Counted from the first letter of the stretch, positions 45,644-54,195 are shown. The stretch is 64,000 nucleotides of DNA from Dolomitihabitans soli (GCF_022213955.1 NZ_JAKNTW010000020.1:1-64000); one strand, 5' to 3'. Notes: a model not told the origin generated them from the letters alone. A program made the numbers and translations.

Positions 45644-46105
45644 GTGCGAGAGCCTGTTGACGCCGGCGTCAAGCGCGGGCCGACCGGCCGGGCCGGGGTC
45701 TGGCCGGTGCTCGGCGCCGTCTCCGCCGGAGGCGTGCTCGGGACGCTGGCCCGGTACGGGATCACGGTGGCGTTGCCGCACCCGCCCGGCGCGTTCGCCT
45801 GGTCGACCCTGCTGGTCAACGTGTCGGGATGCCTGCTGATCGGCGTGCTGATGGTGCTGGCCGGCGAGGTGTGGACCGGGCGGCGACTGATCCGCCCGTT
45901 CCTCGGGGTGGGGGTGCTGGGCGGCTACACCACGTTCTCCACCTACGTCGTCGACATCCACCAGACGATGGCCATCGGCGCGACCGTGAACGCGCTGACG
46001 TACCTGGCCGCCACGCTGGCCGGCGCGATGGTGGCGGTGTGGGCGGGAGCGGCCCTCACCGTCAAGGCCCTCGGCGCCGTCCACGTCCGAAGGAAGCGGC
46101 GATGA
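45644..46105 (+). CDS. crcB: fluoride channel subunit Fluc/CrcB 1
   Basis: 153 residues from GTG 45644 (TAGGAGG upstream). Four spans; Fluc motifs GGVLGTLARYG, STLLVNVSGCLLIG and GGYTTFSTYVVD, where the Asn and the TFST stretch line the pore. Long cationic tails at both ends. Fluc channels are dual-topology dimers; two unequal genes in tandem mean a heterodimer with opposite orientations. It exports fluoride. Confidence 0.94.
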   Translation: MREPVDAGVKRGPTGRAGVWPVLGAVSAGGVLGTLARYGITVALPHPPGAFAWSTLLVNVSGCLLIGVLMVLAGEVWTGRRLIRPFLGVGVLGGYTTFSTYVVDIHQTMAIGATVNALTYLAATLAGAMVAVWAGAALTVKALGAVHVRRKRR

Positions 46106-46215
46106 GGCCGGCCGTTCTCGCCGGTGAGACCGGCCAGGCGGCATCGGTGGTCATCGCCCCCGCCGGGGTGATCCGCCGCTCCGGGCGGCCGAGCACGACG
46201 GGAGAGGGCCGGTGA
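46102..46215 (+). CDS. 37-codon ORF coupling the two crcB genes
   Basis: ATG 46102 overlaps the first crcB stop (ATGA), has AAGGAAG at proper distance, and its own TGA overlaps the GTG of the second crcB (GTGA). The peptide (MRPAVLAGETGQAASVVIAP, then Arg-rich) has no span. In related loci a DUF190 gene can sit here; this may be a relic of it, or simply a bridge for ribosome re-initiation. Confidence 0.5.
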   Translation: MRPAVLAGETGQAASVVIAPAGVIRRSGRPSTTGEGR

Positions 46216-46574
46216 CCGTGCTGCTCGTCGTGCTCGGCGCCGCGATCGGCGCGCCGCTGCGTTACCTGACCGACCGGCTCGTCCAGTCGCGCCACGACTC
46301 GGTGTTCCCGTGGGGCACCCTGTCGGTGAACGTGGCCGGGTCGCTGCTGCTGGGGCTGCTGGCCGGCCTGCCCGCCGGCTCGGCACTGGCCGCGCTGGCG
46401 GGAACCGGCTTCTGCGGGGCGCTGACCACCTACTCCACCTTCAGTTATGAGACGCTGCGCCTGGTTCAGGAGGGCTTCCGCGGCCGCGCCGTGGCCAACG
46501 CCGTCGTGAGCGTGGGCGCCGGGCTCGCCGCCGCTCTGCTCGGCCTGCTGCTGGCCAGGGCCCTCACCGCCTGA
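46212..46574 (+). CDS. crcB: fluoride channel subunit Fluc/CrcB 2
   Basis: 120 residues from GTG 46212. Four spans; GAAIGAPLRYLTDR, WGTLSVNVAGSLLLG and GALTTYSTFSYE match the family, with the pore Asn and TYSTFS kept. Shorter loops and different charge balance from CrcB 1 suit the opposite membrane orientation. Confidence 0.94.
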   Translation: MTVLLVVLGAAIGAPLRYLTDRLVQSRHDSVFPWGTLSVNVAGSLLLGLLAGLPAGSALAALAGTGFCGALTTYSTFSYETLRLVQEGFRGRAVANAVVSVGAGLAAALLGLLLARALTA

Positions 46575-46575
46575 C

Positions 46576-46598
46576 GGGGCGGCGGAAGAGGCTGCCCC
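46576..46598 (+). terminator. terminator after the crcB pair
   Basis: GGGGCGGC and GCTGCCCC pair over eight bases (one G-U) around GGAAGAG, two bases after the stop. Confidence 0.6.
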
Positions 46599-46619
46599 GC
46601 CCGGAGCGCGCGGCACCGA

Positions 46620-46762
46620 GGGGACGGCCCGATACTTCGCCGGCTTTGTCATCGACGTCGCCGAACAGCCCTTGCCCCCGGCCGCAACCGAGACCGGGAT
46701 CGACCTGGGGCTGGGGCACTTCGCGGTCCTGGCGATCGGCCGGAAGATCGACTCGCCCGCCG
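46620..46762 (+). pseudogene. TnpB (IS200/IS605-type) fragment
   Basis: One plus frame reads RYFAGFVIDVAEQPLPPA and then TETGIDLGLGHFAVLAIGRK, matching the first RuvC motif of TnpB (GxDLGL.HFAVLS.G..I) with the catalytic Asp. Nothing of the rest survives on either side. It is a different part of the protein from the piece at 6945. Confidence 0.65.
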
Positions 46763-46822
46763 GGGGTTCCGACCGTGTTTCCGGCGCGTTGCCGAGGCTT
46801 GGCCCTGACACCGAAGTGAAAG

Positions 46823-46850
46823 GTTATGTCTAATCGACTATTGACATAAC
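46823..46850. promoter_or_regulatory. operator-like dyad before the GntR gene
   Basis: GTTATGTC and GACATAAC are perfect 8-base arms 12 bases apart, 26 bases upstream of the GntR start; a TTGACA (46841-46846) overlaps the right arm. Likely the regulator's own operator. Confidence 0.55.
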
Positions 46851-46875
46851 TAATCACTCGGAGCAGGATCTGTGC

Positions 46876-47610
46876 ATGTCAGGACGCGAGCTTCCGCTTC
46901 ATGTGCAGATCCGCAGGTCGCTGGAAGCACGCATCCGAAGTGGCCAGTGGGTGCCCGGAACCCGGATTCCCACCGAGGTCGAACTCTGCGAGGAGTTCGG
47001 GGTCTCCCGCATCACGGCGCAACGGGCCCTCCGCGACCTCGCCGACGCGGGCCTCATCGTGAGGTTCCGCAGACGGGGCAGCTTCGTCGCCCAGGCGGTC
47101 GACCAGGGCAATCTCCTGCGCTTCACCGGACTGCTCACCCAGGGCCCGGAGACGCACGGGGATCACCTGGTCATCTCGGCCCAGGTGCTTCCCGCGTCGG
47201 CCGCACGCCTGCGACTGCCCGGCGTCCCGGCCGAGGAGGCGGTCATCCAGATGGAGCGCCAGAAGCTGGGCCCGGACGACCTTGTCATCAACACCGAACT
47301 CCATGTGCTGCCCTTCCGGCTGGCACCCGACCTCCTGAATCAGCCACTCGCACCCCTCACCACCCACGCCTACCTGCGAGACCGTGGTGTCGAACTGGTA
47401 CGGGCCCGGCTGTACGTGGAGCCGCACGCGCTCGACGAGGCGCAGGCGGAACTCTTCGGCCTTCCGGCGGGCACGCCCGTCTTCCGGTGGCTGCGCGAGA
47501 CCTGGACCCGCCGGGGCGAGATCGCGGAGCTCCTGGAGGAGATCGTTCCGCCCCGATCCGATCGCTTCTACGTGGAGACCGACCTGCGCGGACCCTCCGA
47601 CCGCACCTGA
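46876..47610 (+). CDS. GntR-family regulator, HutC subfamily (UTRA domain)
   Basis: 244 residues from ATG 46876. Winged helix 1-75 (PTEVELCEEFGVSRITAQRALRDLADAGLI is cut here to its core: VSRITAQRALRDL). UTRA domain about 95-235, the ligand pocket of HutC/PhnF-type proteins. It begins a same-strand run of seven genes for amine uptake and oxidation and probably represses them until the substrate is bound. Confidence 0.9.
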   Translation: MSGRELPLHVQIRRSLEARIRSGQWVPGTRIPTEVELCEEFGVSRITAQRALRDLADAGLIVRFRRRGSFVAQAVDQGNLLRFTGLLTQGPETHGDHLVISAQVLPASAARLRLPGVPAEEAVIQMERQKLGPDDLVINTELHVLPFRLAPDLLNQPLAPLTTHAYLRDRGVELVRARLYVEPHALDEAQAELFGLPAGTPVFRWLRETWTRRGEIAELLEEIVPPRSDRFYVETDLRGPSDRT

Positions 47611-47649
47611 CCGACCTGATCACTTTCGCTGAGAAGGGCCTGTCTGCCC

Positions 47650-48783
47650 ATGAGCGAACCCATGTCCTCTGTCGCCGTCATCGGCACCGGCACCGTCGGT
47701 TCGATGGCCCTGTGGCGACTGGCCGAACGCGGCATCCCAGCCGTCGGCTTCGACGCCTTCGCGCCGGGCCACGACCGCGGCGCCGCCGGCGGAGAGTCGC
47801 GGATCTTCCGCACCGCCTACAAGGAAGGTCCGGCCTATGTCCCGCTGCTGCGCGCCGCGCGCGGCCTGTGGGCCGAGCTTGAGGAGAGCTCGGGACGTCG
47901 CCTGCTCACCCCCGTCGGCGGCGTCACCCTCGGGCCGCGCGAGCACCCCAAGATCCGGGCGGTGCTGGCGTCGGCGCACACTCACGACCTGCCCGTCGAG
48001 GTCCTGACCGGCGAGGACGCGCTACGCCGGGTCCCCGAACACCCGCTGCGCGACGGCGAGGTCATGGTCGTCGACCGGGAGGCCGGATTCATCCGCCCCG
48101 AACCCGCCGTGATCGCGGCCGCGACCGCCGCCGAGCGCGCCGGGGCGCGCATCGCCCGCTACACCCCCGTTCGCGAGGTACGGCCGGACGCCACCGGCGT
48201 GACCGTCGTCACCGGAGACGGCGAACACCGTTTCACACACGCCGTGCTCGCACCCGGCCCGTGGGCCGGCACCCTGCTCCCTGATCCGATGGCCGGACTG
48301 GTCACCACCAAGGCGATCACCTCGACCTGGTTCCCGCGCCGCGACGACACCCTCTTCGAGCCGGATCGGTGCCCGATCGCCATCCGGGTCGGCGAGCCCG
48401 CCTACTCCTGTTTCCCCTCGATGGACGGCGTCGGCGTCAAGGTCAACCTGCACGTGCCCTGGCAGGACATCGCCTCGCCCGAGTCGTTGCACCGCAGCGT
48501 GCCCGTAAACTACCTGGCGCAGGTCGCCGCCGCCGTCGCCGGGACACTGCCGGGGCTGCGCCCCGACCCCGTGCGCATCGCCACCTTCTGCGAGGCGTTC
48601 ACCCCTGACGGGCACGGGTTACTCGGATCGTACGGCCCCGCCGGCCGTACGATCCTCGCCACCGCGTTCAGCGGGCACGGGTTCAAACTCGCGCCCGTCT
48701 TCGGCGACATCGTCGCCGATCTGGTCGAGACCGGCTCGACCACGCGGGGGATCGACCATCTCGCCCCGAACCGGCCTTTCTGA
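47650..48783 (+). CDS. FAD-dependent amine oxidase, monomeric sarcosine oxidase/N-methyltryptophan oxidase type
   Basis: 377 residues, the MSOX length. Dinucleotide loop VAVIGTGTVGSMALWRLAERG at residue 8; GGESRIFRTAYKEG contains the Arg that holds the flavin region; C314 in FCEAFTPDGHGLLG aligns with the covalent FAD cysteine of MSOX. C-terminal AFSGHGFKLAPVFGDIVADL is typical. Oxidises an N-alkyl amino acid or similar amine to imine plus peroxide. Neighbours are a polyamine-type importer and a second flavin oxidase. Confidence 0.9.
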   Translation: MSEPMSSVAVIGTGTVGSMALWRLAERGIPAVGFDAFAPGHDRGAAGGESRIFRTAYKEGPAYVPLLRAARGLWAELEESSGRRLLTPVGGVTLGPREHPKIRAVLASAHTHDLPVEVLTGEDALRRVPEHPLRDGEVMVVDREAGFIRPEPAVIAAATAAERAGARIARYTPVREVRPDATGVTVVTGDGEHRFTHAVLAPGPWAGTLLPDPMAGLVTTKAITSTWFPRRDDTLFEPDRCPIAIRVGEPAYSCFPSMDGVGVKVNLHVPWQDIASPESLHRSVPVNYLAQVAAAVAGTLPGLRPDPVRIATFCEAFTPDGHGLLGSYGPAGRTILATAFSGHGFKLAPVFGDIVADLVETGSTTRGIDHLAPNRPF

Positions 48784-48807
48784 GATCCGCGCACACCGGA
48801 GGTTGTC

Positions 48808-49872
48808 ATGTCACGCAGATCGCTGGTCACCGGGCTGTCCTCAGCCGGGCTCGCCGGGGTCCTCACCCTCGCCGGCTGCGGCGCGCCCACCCCGTCCGCC
48901 GCGGCGGACACGCTGGTGGTGGCCGGGTACGGCGGCTCGTACGAGGAGGCGTTCAAGCAGTCGGTGATCCCCGGCTTCGAGAAGTCGTGCGGCTGCAAGG
49001 TCTCCTACATCGCCGGCAGCTCCACCGACACGGTGGCCAAGCTGAAGGCGCAGCAGGCCGCGCCGCAGATCGACGTGGCGCTGATCGACGACGGCGTGCA
49101 GAACCAGGCCGCGGTCGCCGGGCTGCTCGGCCGCCTGGACCCGAAGGCCGTCCCGAACCTGCCGAACGTCATCGACATCGCACGGCTCCCCGACGACGTG
49201 GGCGTGGGCTTCTCGCTGAACGCCACCGGCATCGCCTACAACACCGACTACTACCGGAAGAACGGGCTGCCGGCCCCGAAGCGGCTGGCCGATCTGGAGA
49301 ACGCCAAGCTCAAGGGCAAGGTCGTCATGCCGTCCATCACCCAGACCTACGGGCTCGGGGCACTGCTGATGGCGGCCGAGGTCGGCGGCGGGTCGGAGCA
49401 GGCGATCGATCCGGGCTTCGCCGGGGTGCGGAAGATGGCGGCCAACGCCTTCACCTTCGACACCACCGCCGACGTGTCCAACTACTTCCTGCAGGGGCAG
49501 GCGGTCGCCACCGTGTGGGGCAACTCGCGGGTGCAGACCCTCGCCGACAAGGACTTCCCGATCGAGTTCGTCTACCCGGAGGAGGGCGCGCTGCCGCTGA
49601 TCGCCACGGTCAACGTGGTGAACAAGGCGCCGCACGCCGACCTCGCCCACAAGTTCGTCAACACCCTGCTCGAACCGGCGGCGCAGAAGTCGATGGCCGA
49701 ATACAACTTCAACGGACCGGTCGTCGAGGGCGTCACGCTCGACCCCGCGCTCGCCGAGCGGGTCGTCGGCCAGGACCGCGTCAAGGACCTCCGCAAGCTC
49801 GACTGGGCGACGATCAACAAGAACCGCTCGGCGTGGACGGACCGCTGGAACAAGGAGATAGAGACCTCGTGA
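48808..49872 (+). CDS. polyamine/opine-type ABC binding lipoprotein
   Basis: 354 residues. SRRSL n-region and lipobox LTLAGC-G near residue 24. SBP_bac_8/PotD fold: LVVAGYGGSYEEAFKQSVIP, KLKAQQAAPQIDVALIDDGV, GIAYNTDYYRKNGL. The GGSYEEA start is common in binding proteins for opines, aromatic acids and polyamines. Ends in WTDRWNKEIETS, which recurs in the relic just downstream. Confidence 0.9.
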   Translation: MSRRSLVTGLSSAGLAGVLTLAGCGAPTPSAAADTLVVAGYGGSYEEAFKQSVIPGFEKSCGCKVSYIAGSSTDTVAKLKAQQAAPQIDVALIDDGVQNQAAVAGLLGRLDPKAVPNLPNVIDIARLPDDVGVGFSLNATGIAYNTDYYRKNGLPAPKRLADLENAKLKGKVVMPSITQTYGLGALLMAAEVGGGSEQAIDPGFAGVRKMAANAFTFDTTADVSNYFLQGQAVATVWGNSRVQTLADKDFPIEFVYPEEGALPLIATVNVVNKAPHADLAHKFVNTLLEPAAQKSMAEYNFNGPVVEGVTLDPALAERVVGQDRVKDLRKLDWATINKNRSAWTDRWNKEIETS

Positions 49873-50020
49873 CCGACCCCTCCCGCACGCCCCCGGCCTG
49901 GCCGAACGGGTGGTCGGCGCCGAGCAGGCGGCCGAGATGACCCCGCTGGACTGGACCGCCGTCAACGACGAACGCGCCACCTGGAGCGACCGATGGACCA
50001 AGGAGGTCGAGAAATCATGA
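49869..50020 (+). pseudogene. C-terminal relic of a second, paralogous binding-protein gene
   Basis: From about 49898 the frame reads LAERVVGAEQAAEMTPLDWT, then AVNDERATWSDRWTKEVEKS and TGA. The intact gene ends LAERVVGQDRVKDLRKLDWA, TINKNRSAWTDRWNKEIETS. About 21 of 40 residues agree, and the order and spacing are the same. Before 49898 the frame slips and the homology thins. Its TGA overlaps the ATPase start (ATGA), so the lost gene was once coupled to the transporter ATPase. Confidence 0.8.
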
Positions 50021-51123
50021 GAGCGAGTACCGCGACCGCCGAGGTCTCCGCCGACGACGCCGTACGGCGCGGCCGGCTGCGCCTGGACGGCGTGCGTAAG
50101 GTGCTGGGCGGCAAGGAGGTGGTCTCCGCGGTCGACCTGGAGACCGAGCCCGGCGAGTTCCTCACCCTGCTCGGCCCCTCGGGCTGCGGCAAGTCCACCA
50201 CCCTGAACATGGTGGCCGGGCACCTGACCGCCGACGGCGGCGTGATCGAGGTGGACGGCCGGGACGTCACCGGCACCCCGCCGCACCGCCGTTCCATGGG
50301 CATGGTCTTCCAGTCGTACGCGCTGTTCCCGCACATGACGATCGCGGACAACGTCGCGTTCGGGTTGCGCATGCGCAAGGTCGCCGCCGCCGAACGGGAC
50401 CGCCAGGTCGCCGAGGTCCTGGAGATGGTGGGGCTGGACGGCATGGCGGGACGGCACCCGCGGCAGCTCTCCGGCGGGCAGCAGCAGCGGGCGGCGCTGG
50501 CCAGGGCGCTGGTGATCCAGCCCGACCTGCTGCTGCTCGACGAGCCCTTCTCCAACCTGGACGCCCAGCTCCGCGTGCGGTTGCGCGAGGAGGTCGGCGC
50601 GCTGCAACGCCGTATCGGCACCACCACCATCCTGGTCACCCACGACCAGGAGGAGGCGCTGGCCGTCTCCGACCGGATCGCGGTCATGGCCGACGGCGTC
50701 ATCCACCAGCTCGACCGGCCACGCGAGATCTACCTGCGGCCGGGCACCGACTTCGTGGCCCAGTTCATCGGCGAGGTCAACGCGCTCGACGGCACGGCCG
50801 CGGGGTTCACCCGCGATGGGTATGCCTGCCGGGTGGCGGACGCGACCGTCGCCGCCACCCCGGCGGGCGAGGCCCCGGCCGAGGGCACCGAGGTGCGCGT
50901 CTACGTACGGCCCGAGGTCGTCAGGATCCGCACGGACCGCACGTCCGGCCTGGTGGGAACGGTCCGGGAGACCCGGTTCCTGGGCTCCCGGATCCGGTGC
51001 GTGGTCGCCACCCCGGCGGGCGACGTGACCGCGGCGCTGCCGTTCGACGCGGACGTGCCCGCTGTGGGCGAGGAGGTGACCTGCGAATGGCGGCCATCGG
51101 ACGCGTCTCTGACGGCACGCTGA
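50017..51123 (+). CDS. polyamine-type ABC transporter ATPase (PotA-like)
   Basis: 368 residues from ATG 50017. Walker A GPSGCGKSTT, Q-loop VFQSYALFPHM, signature LSGGQQQRAAL, Walker B LLLLDEPFSNLD, H-loop ILVTHDQEEAL. TOBE domain about 285-368. Its last 37 bases overlap the first permease gene. Confidence 0.95.
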   Translation: MRASTATAEVSADDAVRRGRLRLDGVRKVLGGKEVVSAVDLETEPGEFLTLLGPSGCGKSTTLNMVAGHLTADGGVIEVDGRDVTGTPPHRRSMGMVFQSYALFPHMTIADNVAFGLRMRKVAAAERDRQVAEVLEMVGLDGMAGRHPRQLSGGQQQRAALARALVIQPDLLLLDEPFSNLDAQLRVRLREEVGALQRRIGTTTILVTHDQEEALAVSDRIAVMADGVIHQLDRPREIYLRPGTDFVAQFIGEVNALDGTAAGFTRDGYACRVADATVAATPAGEAPAEGTEVRVYVRPEVVRIRTDRTSGLVGTVRETRFLGSRIRCVVATPAGDVTAALPFDADVPAVGEEVTCEWRPSDASLTAR

Positions 51124-51959
51124 GCCGTCCCCGCTGGCGCACCGGACTGCTGCTCGCACTGCCGGCCGTCGTCATCTTCGGCCTGCTGTTCGCCGCGCCG
51201 CTGTTCACACTGGTCGCCAACAGCTTCAGGACGCAGACCGGGGCGTTCACGCTGAGCAACTACGAGCGTTTCCTCGGCGACCCCTTCTACCGGGGCGTCC
51301 TGTGGAACACGCTGAAGGTCGCCGCGATGACGACCATCGGCTGCCTGCTCGTCGGCTACCCGTTCGCGCTCTACATGCGGGGACGCTCGCCGCGGGTGCG
51401 CAACTGGCTCGCGCTGCTGCTGCTGTCGCCGCTGCTGATCAGCATGGTCATCCGCGCGTACGGCTGGCTGGTGGTGCTCGGTCCCAACGGGCCGGTGGCC
51501 GCCGTGCTGAAGTGGGTCGGCATCACGCCGCCGCAACTGCTCTACAACGACACCGCCGTGCTCATCGGCATGATCCACGTGATGCTGGCCTACATGGTGC
51601 TGCCGCTGATGGGCAGCCTGGACCGGATCGACCCGACCCTGGTGCCGGCCGCGAGAGGGCTGGGCGCGCCCGGCTGGACCTGCTTCTGGCGGATCACGCT
51701 TCCCCTCTCCGCGCCCGGCATGCTGGCCGGAGCCATGATCGTGTTCAGCCTCACCGCGTCCAGCTTCGTCACCCCGGCGATCCTCGGCGGCCCGAAGGTG
51801 AAGCTGATGCCGTACTTCGTCTACACCCAGGCCACGACCACGCTCGACTGGCCGTACGCGGCGGCGATCGGGTTCATCCTGGTGGTCGTGACGACCGGGC
51901 TGCTGCTCGGCTACGCGCGGCTGCTGCGCAGGAACAACGGGGATGTGGTGTTCCAGTGA
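51087..51959 (+). CDS. ABC transporter permease 1 (PotB-like)
   Basis: 290 residues from ATG 51087 with GAGGTGA upstream, inside the ATPase 3' end. Six spans; EAA loop VPAARGLGAPGWTCFWRITL. Stop overlaps the next gene by four bases (GTGA). Confidence 0.93.
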   Translation: MAAIGRVSDGTLSRPRWRTGLLLALPAVVIFGLLFAAPLFTLVANSFRTQTGAFTLSNYERFLGDPFYRGVLWNTLKVAAMTTIGCLLVGYPFALYMRGRSPRVRNWLALLLLSPLLISMVIRAYGWLVVLGPNGPVAAVLKWVGITPPQLLYNDTAVLIGMIHVMLAYMVLPLMGSLDRIDPTLVPAARGLGAPGWTCFWRITLPLSAPGMLAGAMIVFSLTASSFVTPAILGGPKVKLMPYFVYTQATTTLDWPYAAAIGFILVVVTTGLLLGYARLLRRNNGDVVFQ

Positions 51960-52765
51960 CACGGATGATCCGTCTGCTCGGCACCGGGTTCGCGTGCCTC
52001 GTCGGGCTGTTCCTGATCGCGCCGGTGCTGGTCACCGTGGCCTCCTCGCTCACCACCACCCGGTACGTGACGTTCCCGCCGCAGGGGTTCACGCTGCGCT
52101 GGTACGCGGAGGTGTTCCGCAAGGAGGAGTTCCTGTCCTCGTTCGTGCTGAGCGTCGGTGTGGCGCTGGCCGCGGCGGCGGTGTCCGCGGTGGTGGGGCT
52201 GGCCTGCGGGCTGGCCATCCACCGGTACCGGTTCCCCGGCCGGGCCGCCCTGGAAGGGGTGCTGGCCAGCGCGTTCGCGGTGCCCACGATCGTCCTCGGC
52301 ATCGGGCTGCTGCAGTGGTTCGCGCAGATGGGGCTGGCCTCAAGCCCGTTCACGCTGCTGCTCGCCCACCTCGTGCTCACGGTCCCGTACACCGTGCGGC
52401 TGGTGCTCGCCGGGCTCGCGGGCCTGGACCGCTCGGCCGAGAAGGCCGCCGCCGGGCTCGGCGCCGCGCCCTTCCTGGTGTTCTGGCACGTGACGCTGCC
52501 CGCCGTACGGGGGCCGCTGATCGGTGGCGCCTTCTTCGCCTTCATCACGTCCTTCGACGACCTCACCGTGGCGCTGTTCGTGGTCACCACCGACCTGCAG
52601 ACGCTGCCCGTCCGGATCTTCAACTACATGCAGTACGACTACGACCCCACGGTCACCGCCATCGGAACCCTGATGGTGCTGTTCGCCGCGGTCGCGGTCG
52701 TCGTGATCGAACGTTTCGTCGGCGTGGCCAAGCTGTTCGGCGCCGACACCGAGCAGAACCGCTGA
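51956..52765 (+). CDS. ABC transporter permease 2 (PotC-like)
   Basis: 269 residues from GTG 51956. Six spans; EAA loop EKAAAGLGAAPFLVFWHVTL; FITSFDDLTVALFV is the PotC-family mark. Completes the importer. Confidence 0.93.
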   Translation: MTRMIRLLGTGFACLVGLFLIAPVLVTVASSLTTTRYVTFPPQGFTLRWYAEVFRKEEFLSSFVLSVGVALAAAAVSAVVGLACGLAIHRYRFPGRAALEGVLASAFAVPTIVLGIGLLQWFAQMGLASSPFTLLLAHLVLTVPYTVRLVLAGLAGLDRSAEKAAAGLGAAPFLVFWHVTLPAVRGPLIGGAFFAFITSFDDLTVALFVVTTDLQTLPVRIFNYMQYDYDPTVTAIGTLMVLFAAVAVVVIERFVGVAKLFGADTEQNR

Positions 52766-52835
52766 CGGCGCCGCGCACGCGGGCCGGTCGCCGTCCTCAT
52801 CCACAGCCGCGCGAGCGGAGCGAAAGGAGTCAGTT

Positions 52836-53978
52836 GTGCGAGTCGTCGTCATCGGTGCGGGGGTGGTCGGATCCGCGGTCGCGGCCGGACTCACCCGGCG
52901 CGGCGCGCAGGTCACGGTCTTGGAGGCGCGTACGCCAGGGGCCGGCACGACGTCCACGTCGGTCGCGTGGATCAACGCCAACAACAAGACCCCCCAGGCG
53001 TACTTCGACCTGAACCAGGCCGCCGTGTGGGCACACCACCAGTTGCCCGGCGACTGGTTCTTCCCCACCGGCAACCTTGAGTACGCGGTGAGCGACGAGC
53101 ACAAGGAGCAGCTGGAGGCTCGGGTGGGGCGGCTGATCGGCATGGGGTACGCCGTGGAGCGGGTGACCGCCCGGCGGGCGATGGCCCTGGAGCCCGATCT
53201 GGTGCCGCCGCCCACCGGCACGGAGTACGTGTTCTTCCCCGGCGAGGCCTACGTGCAGGCGCACCGGCTGCTCGGGCGGCTGCTCGGCGAGGCGCGGGAC
53301 CGCGGCGCCACGGTCGAGTGCGGCGCCGAGGTGACCGCCGTCGACGCCACGGCGTCGGGCGCGACCGTGACCCTGGCCGACGGGCGCGAGTTCACCGGTG
53401 ACGTGGTCGTCACCTGCGCGGGACGCTGGACCCAGGGGGTCGCGGCGATGGCCGGGCTGGACGTCCCGATGCTGGACCCGGCGGTCTCCGGCAAGGTCAC
53501 CAACGGGTTCCTGGTCACCACCACGCCGTTGCCCGCCCGGCTGTCCCGGGTGCTCACCACCGCCGGGCTCAACCTGCGCCCGGACGGCGGCGGGCGGGTG
53601 CTGCTGCAGTCGCTCGACCTCGACGACCACGCCGACCCCGCGGCCGACGTGCCGGCCGGGATCCTCGGTCAGATCATGGGCCGGCTGCCCGGCGTGCTGC
53701 GCGCCACCGAGGGCGCGGCGGTCGAGCGCGCCGTCGTGGGCCAGCGCGCGATGCCCGGCGACGGGCTCACGGTGGCCGGCTTCGCGGATCCCGGGTCACG
53801 GGTCTACGTGGTGGCCACCCACAGCGGCGTCACGCTGGCTCCGCTGCTGATGGAGGAGGTGGCGAGGGAGGTGTACGGCGAGAAGTCGCCGCTCCTCAGC
53901 ACCTTCCGGCCCGGCCGGTTCGCCGACGGCACGGCCGGCCCCGCCCCCACCCCGGCCCGCCGTCCGGGCCAGCAGTGA
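52836..53978 (+). CDS. FAD-dependent amino-acid/amine oxidoreductase, DadA/DAO family
   Basis: 380 residues from GTG 52836, AAAGGAG upstream. N-terminal VVVIGAGVVGSAVAAGLTRR, ends with YVVATHSGVTLAPLLMEEVA, the second FAD contact. Distinct from the MSOX-like enzyme in having no equivalent covalent Cys. Last gene of the unit, likely the second oxidative cut of the imported amine. The C-terminal 20 residues are Pro/Ala-rich. Confidence 0.88.
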   Translation: MRVVVIGAGVVGSAVAAGLTRRGAQVTVLEARTPGAGTTSTSVAWINANNKTPQAYFDLNQAAVWAHHQLPGDWFFPTGNLEYAVSDEHKEQLEARVGRLIGMGYAVERVTARRAMALEPDLVPPPTGTEYVFFPGEAYVQAHRLLGRLLGEARDRGATVECGAEVTAVDATASGATVTLADGREFTGDVVVTCAGRWTQGVAAMAGLDVPMLDPAVSGKVTNGFLVTTTPLPARLSRVLTTAGLNLRPDGGGRVLLQSLDLDDHADPAADVPAGILGQIMGRLPGVLRATEGAAVERAVVGQRAMPGDGLTVAGFADPGSRVYVVATHSGVTLAPLLMEEVAREVYGEKSPLLSTFRPGRFADGTAGPAPTPARRPGQQ

Positions 53979-54044
53979 GACGCGCCGCGCGCCGTCCGCG
54001 CCGACGTTGAGCGGCGAGACGCGCCGCGCGCCGACGTTGAGCGG
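53977..54044. repeat. tandem repeat at the stop of the oxidoreductase gene
   Basis: GAGACGCGCCGCGCGCCG recurs at 53977 and 54015, and CGACGTTGAGCGG at 54002 and 54032. The two units differ by a 9-base indel. The first begins inside the TGA stop codon. Confidence 0.7.
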
Positions 54045-54060
54045 TGGCTCCGAGCATGGA

Positions 54061-54083
54061 CGGCGGTGGCCCTCGAACCGCCG
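54061..54083. terminator. terminator-like hairpin between the convergent genes
   Basis: CGGCGGT and ACCGCCG pair around a 9-base loop, 83 bases after the oxidoreductase stop and before the convergent SMP-30 gene. Confidence 0.45.
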
Positions 54084-54195
54084 CCGTCGGCGATCTTCTG
54101 TGTTCTTTCTGGCTCAGCGCTGGTTCTACCGCGGCGTCACATCCGGCGCGGTGGAAATGTGAACGGCATGGTCGCCCTCGGTGTGTCGCGCGGCC

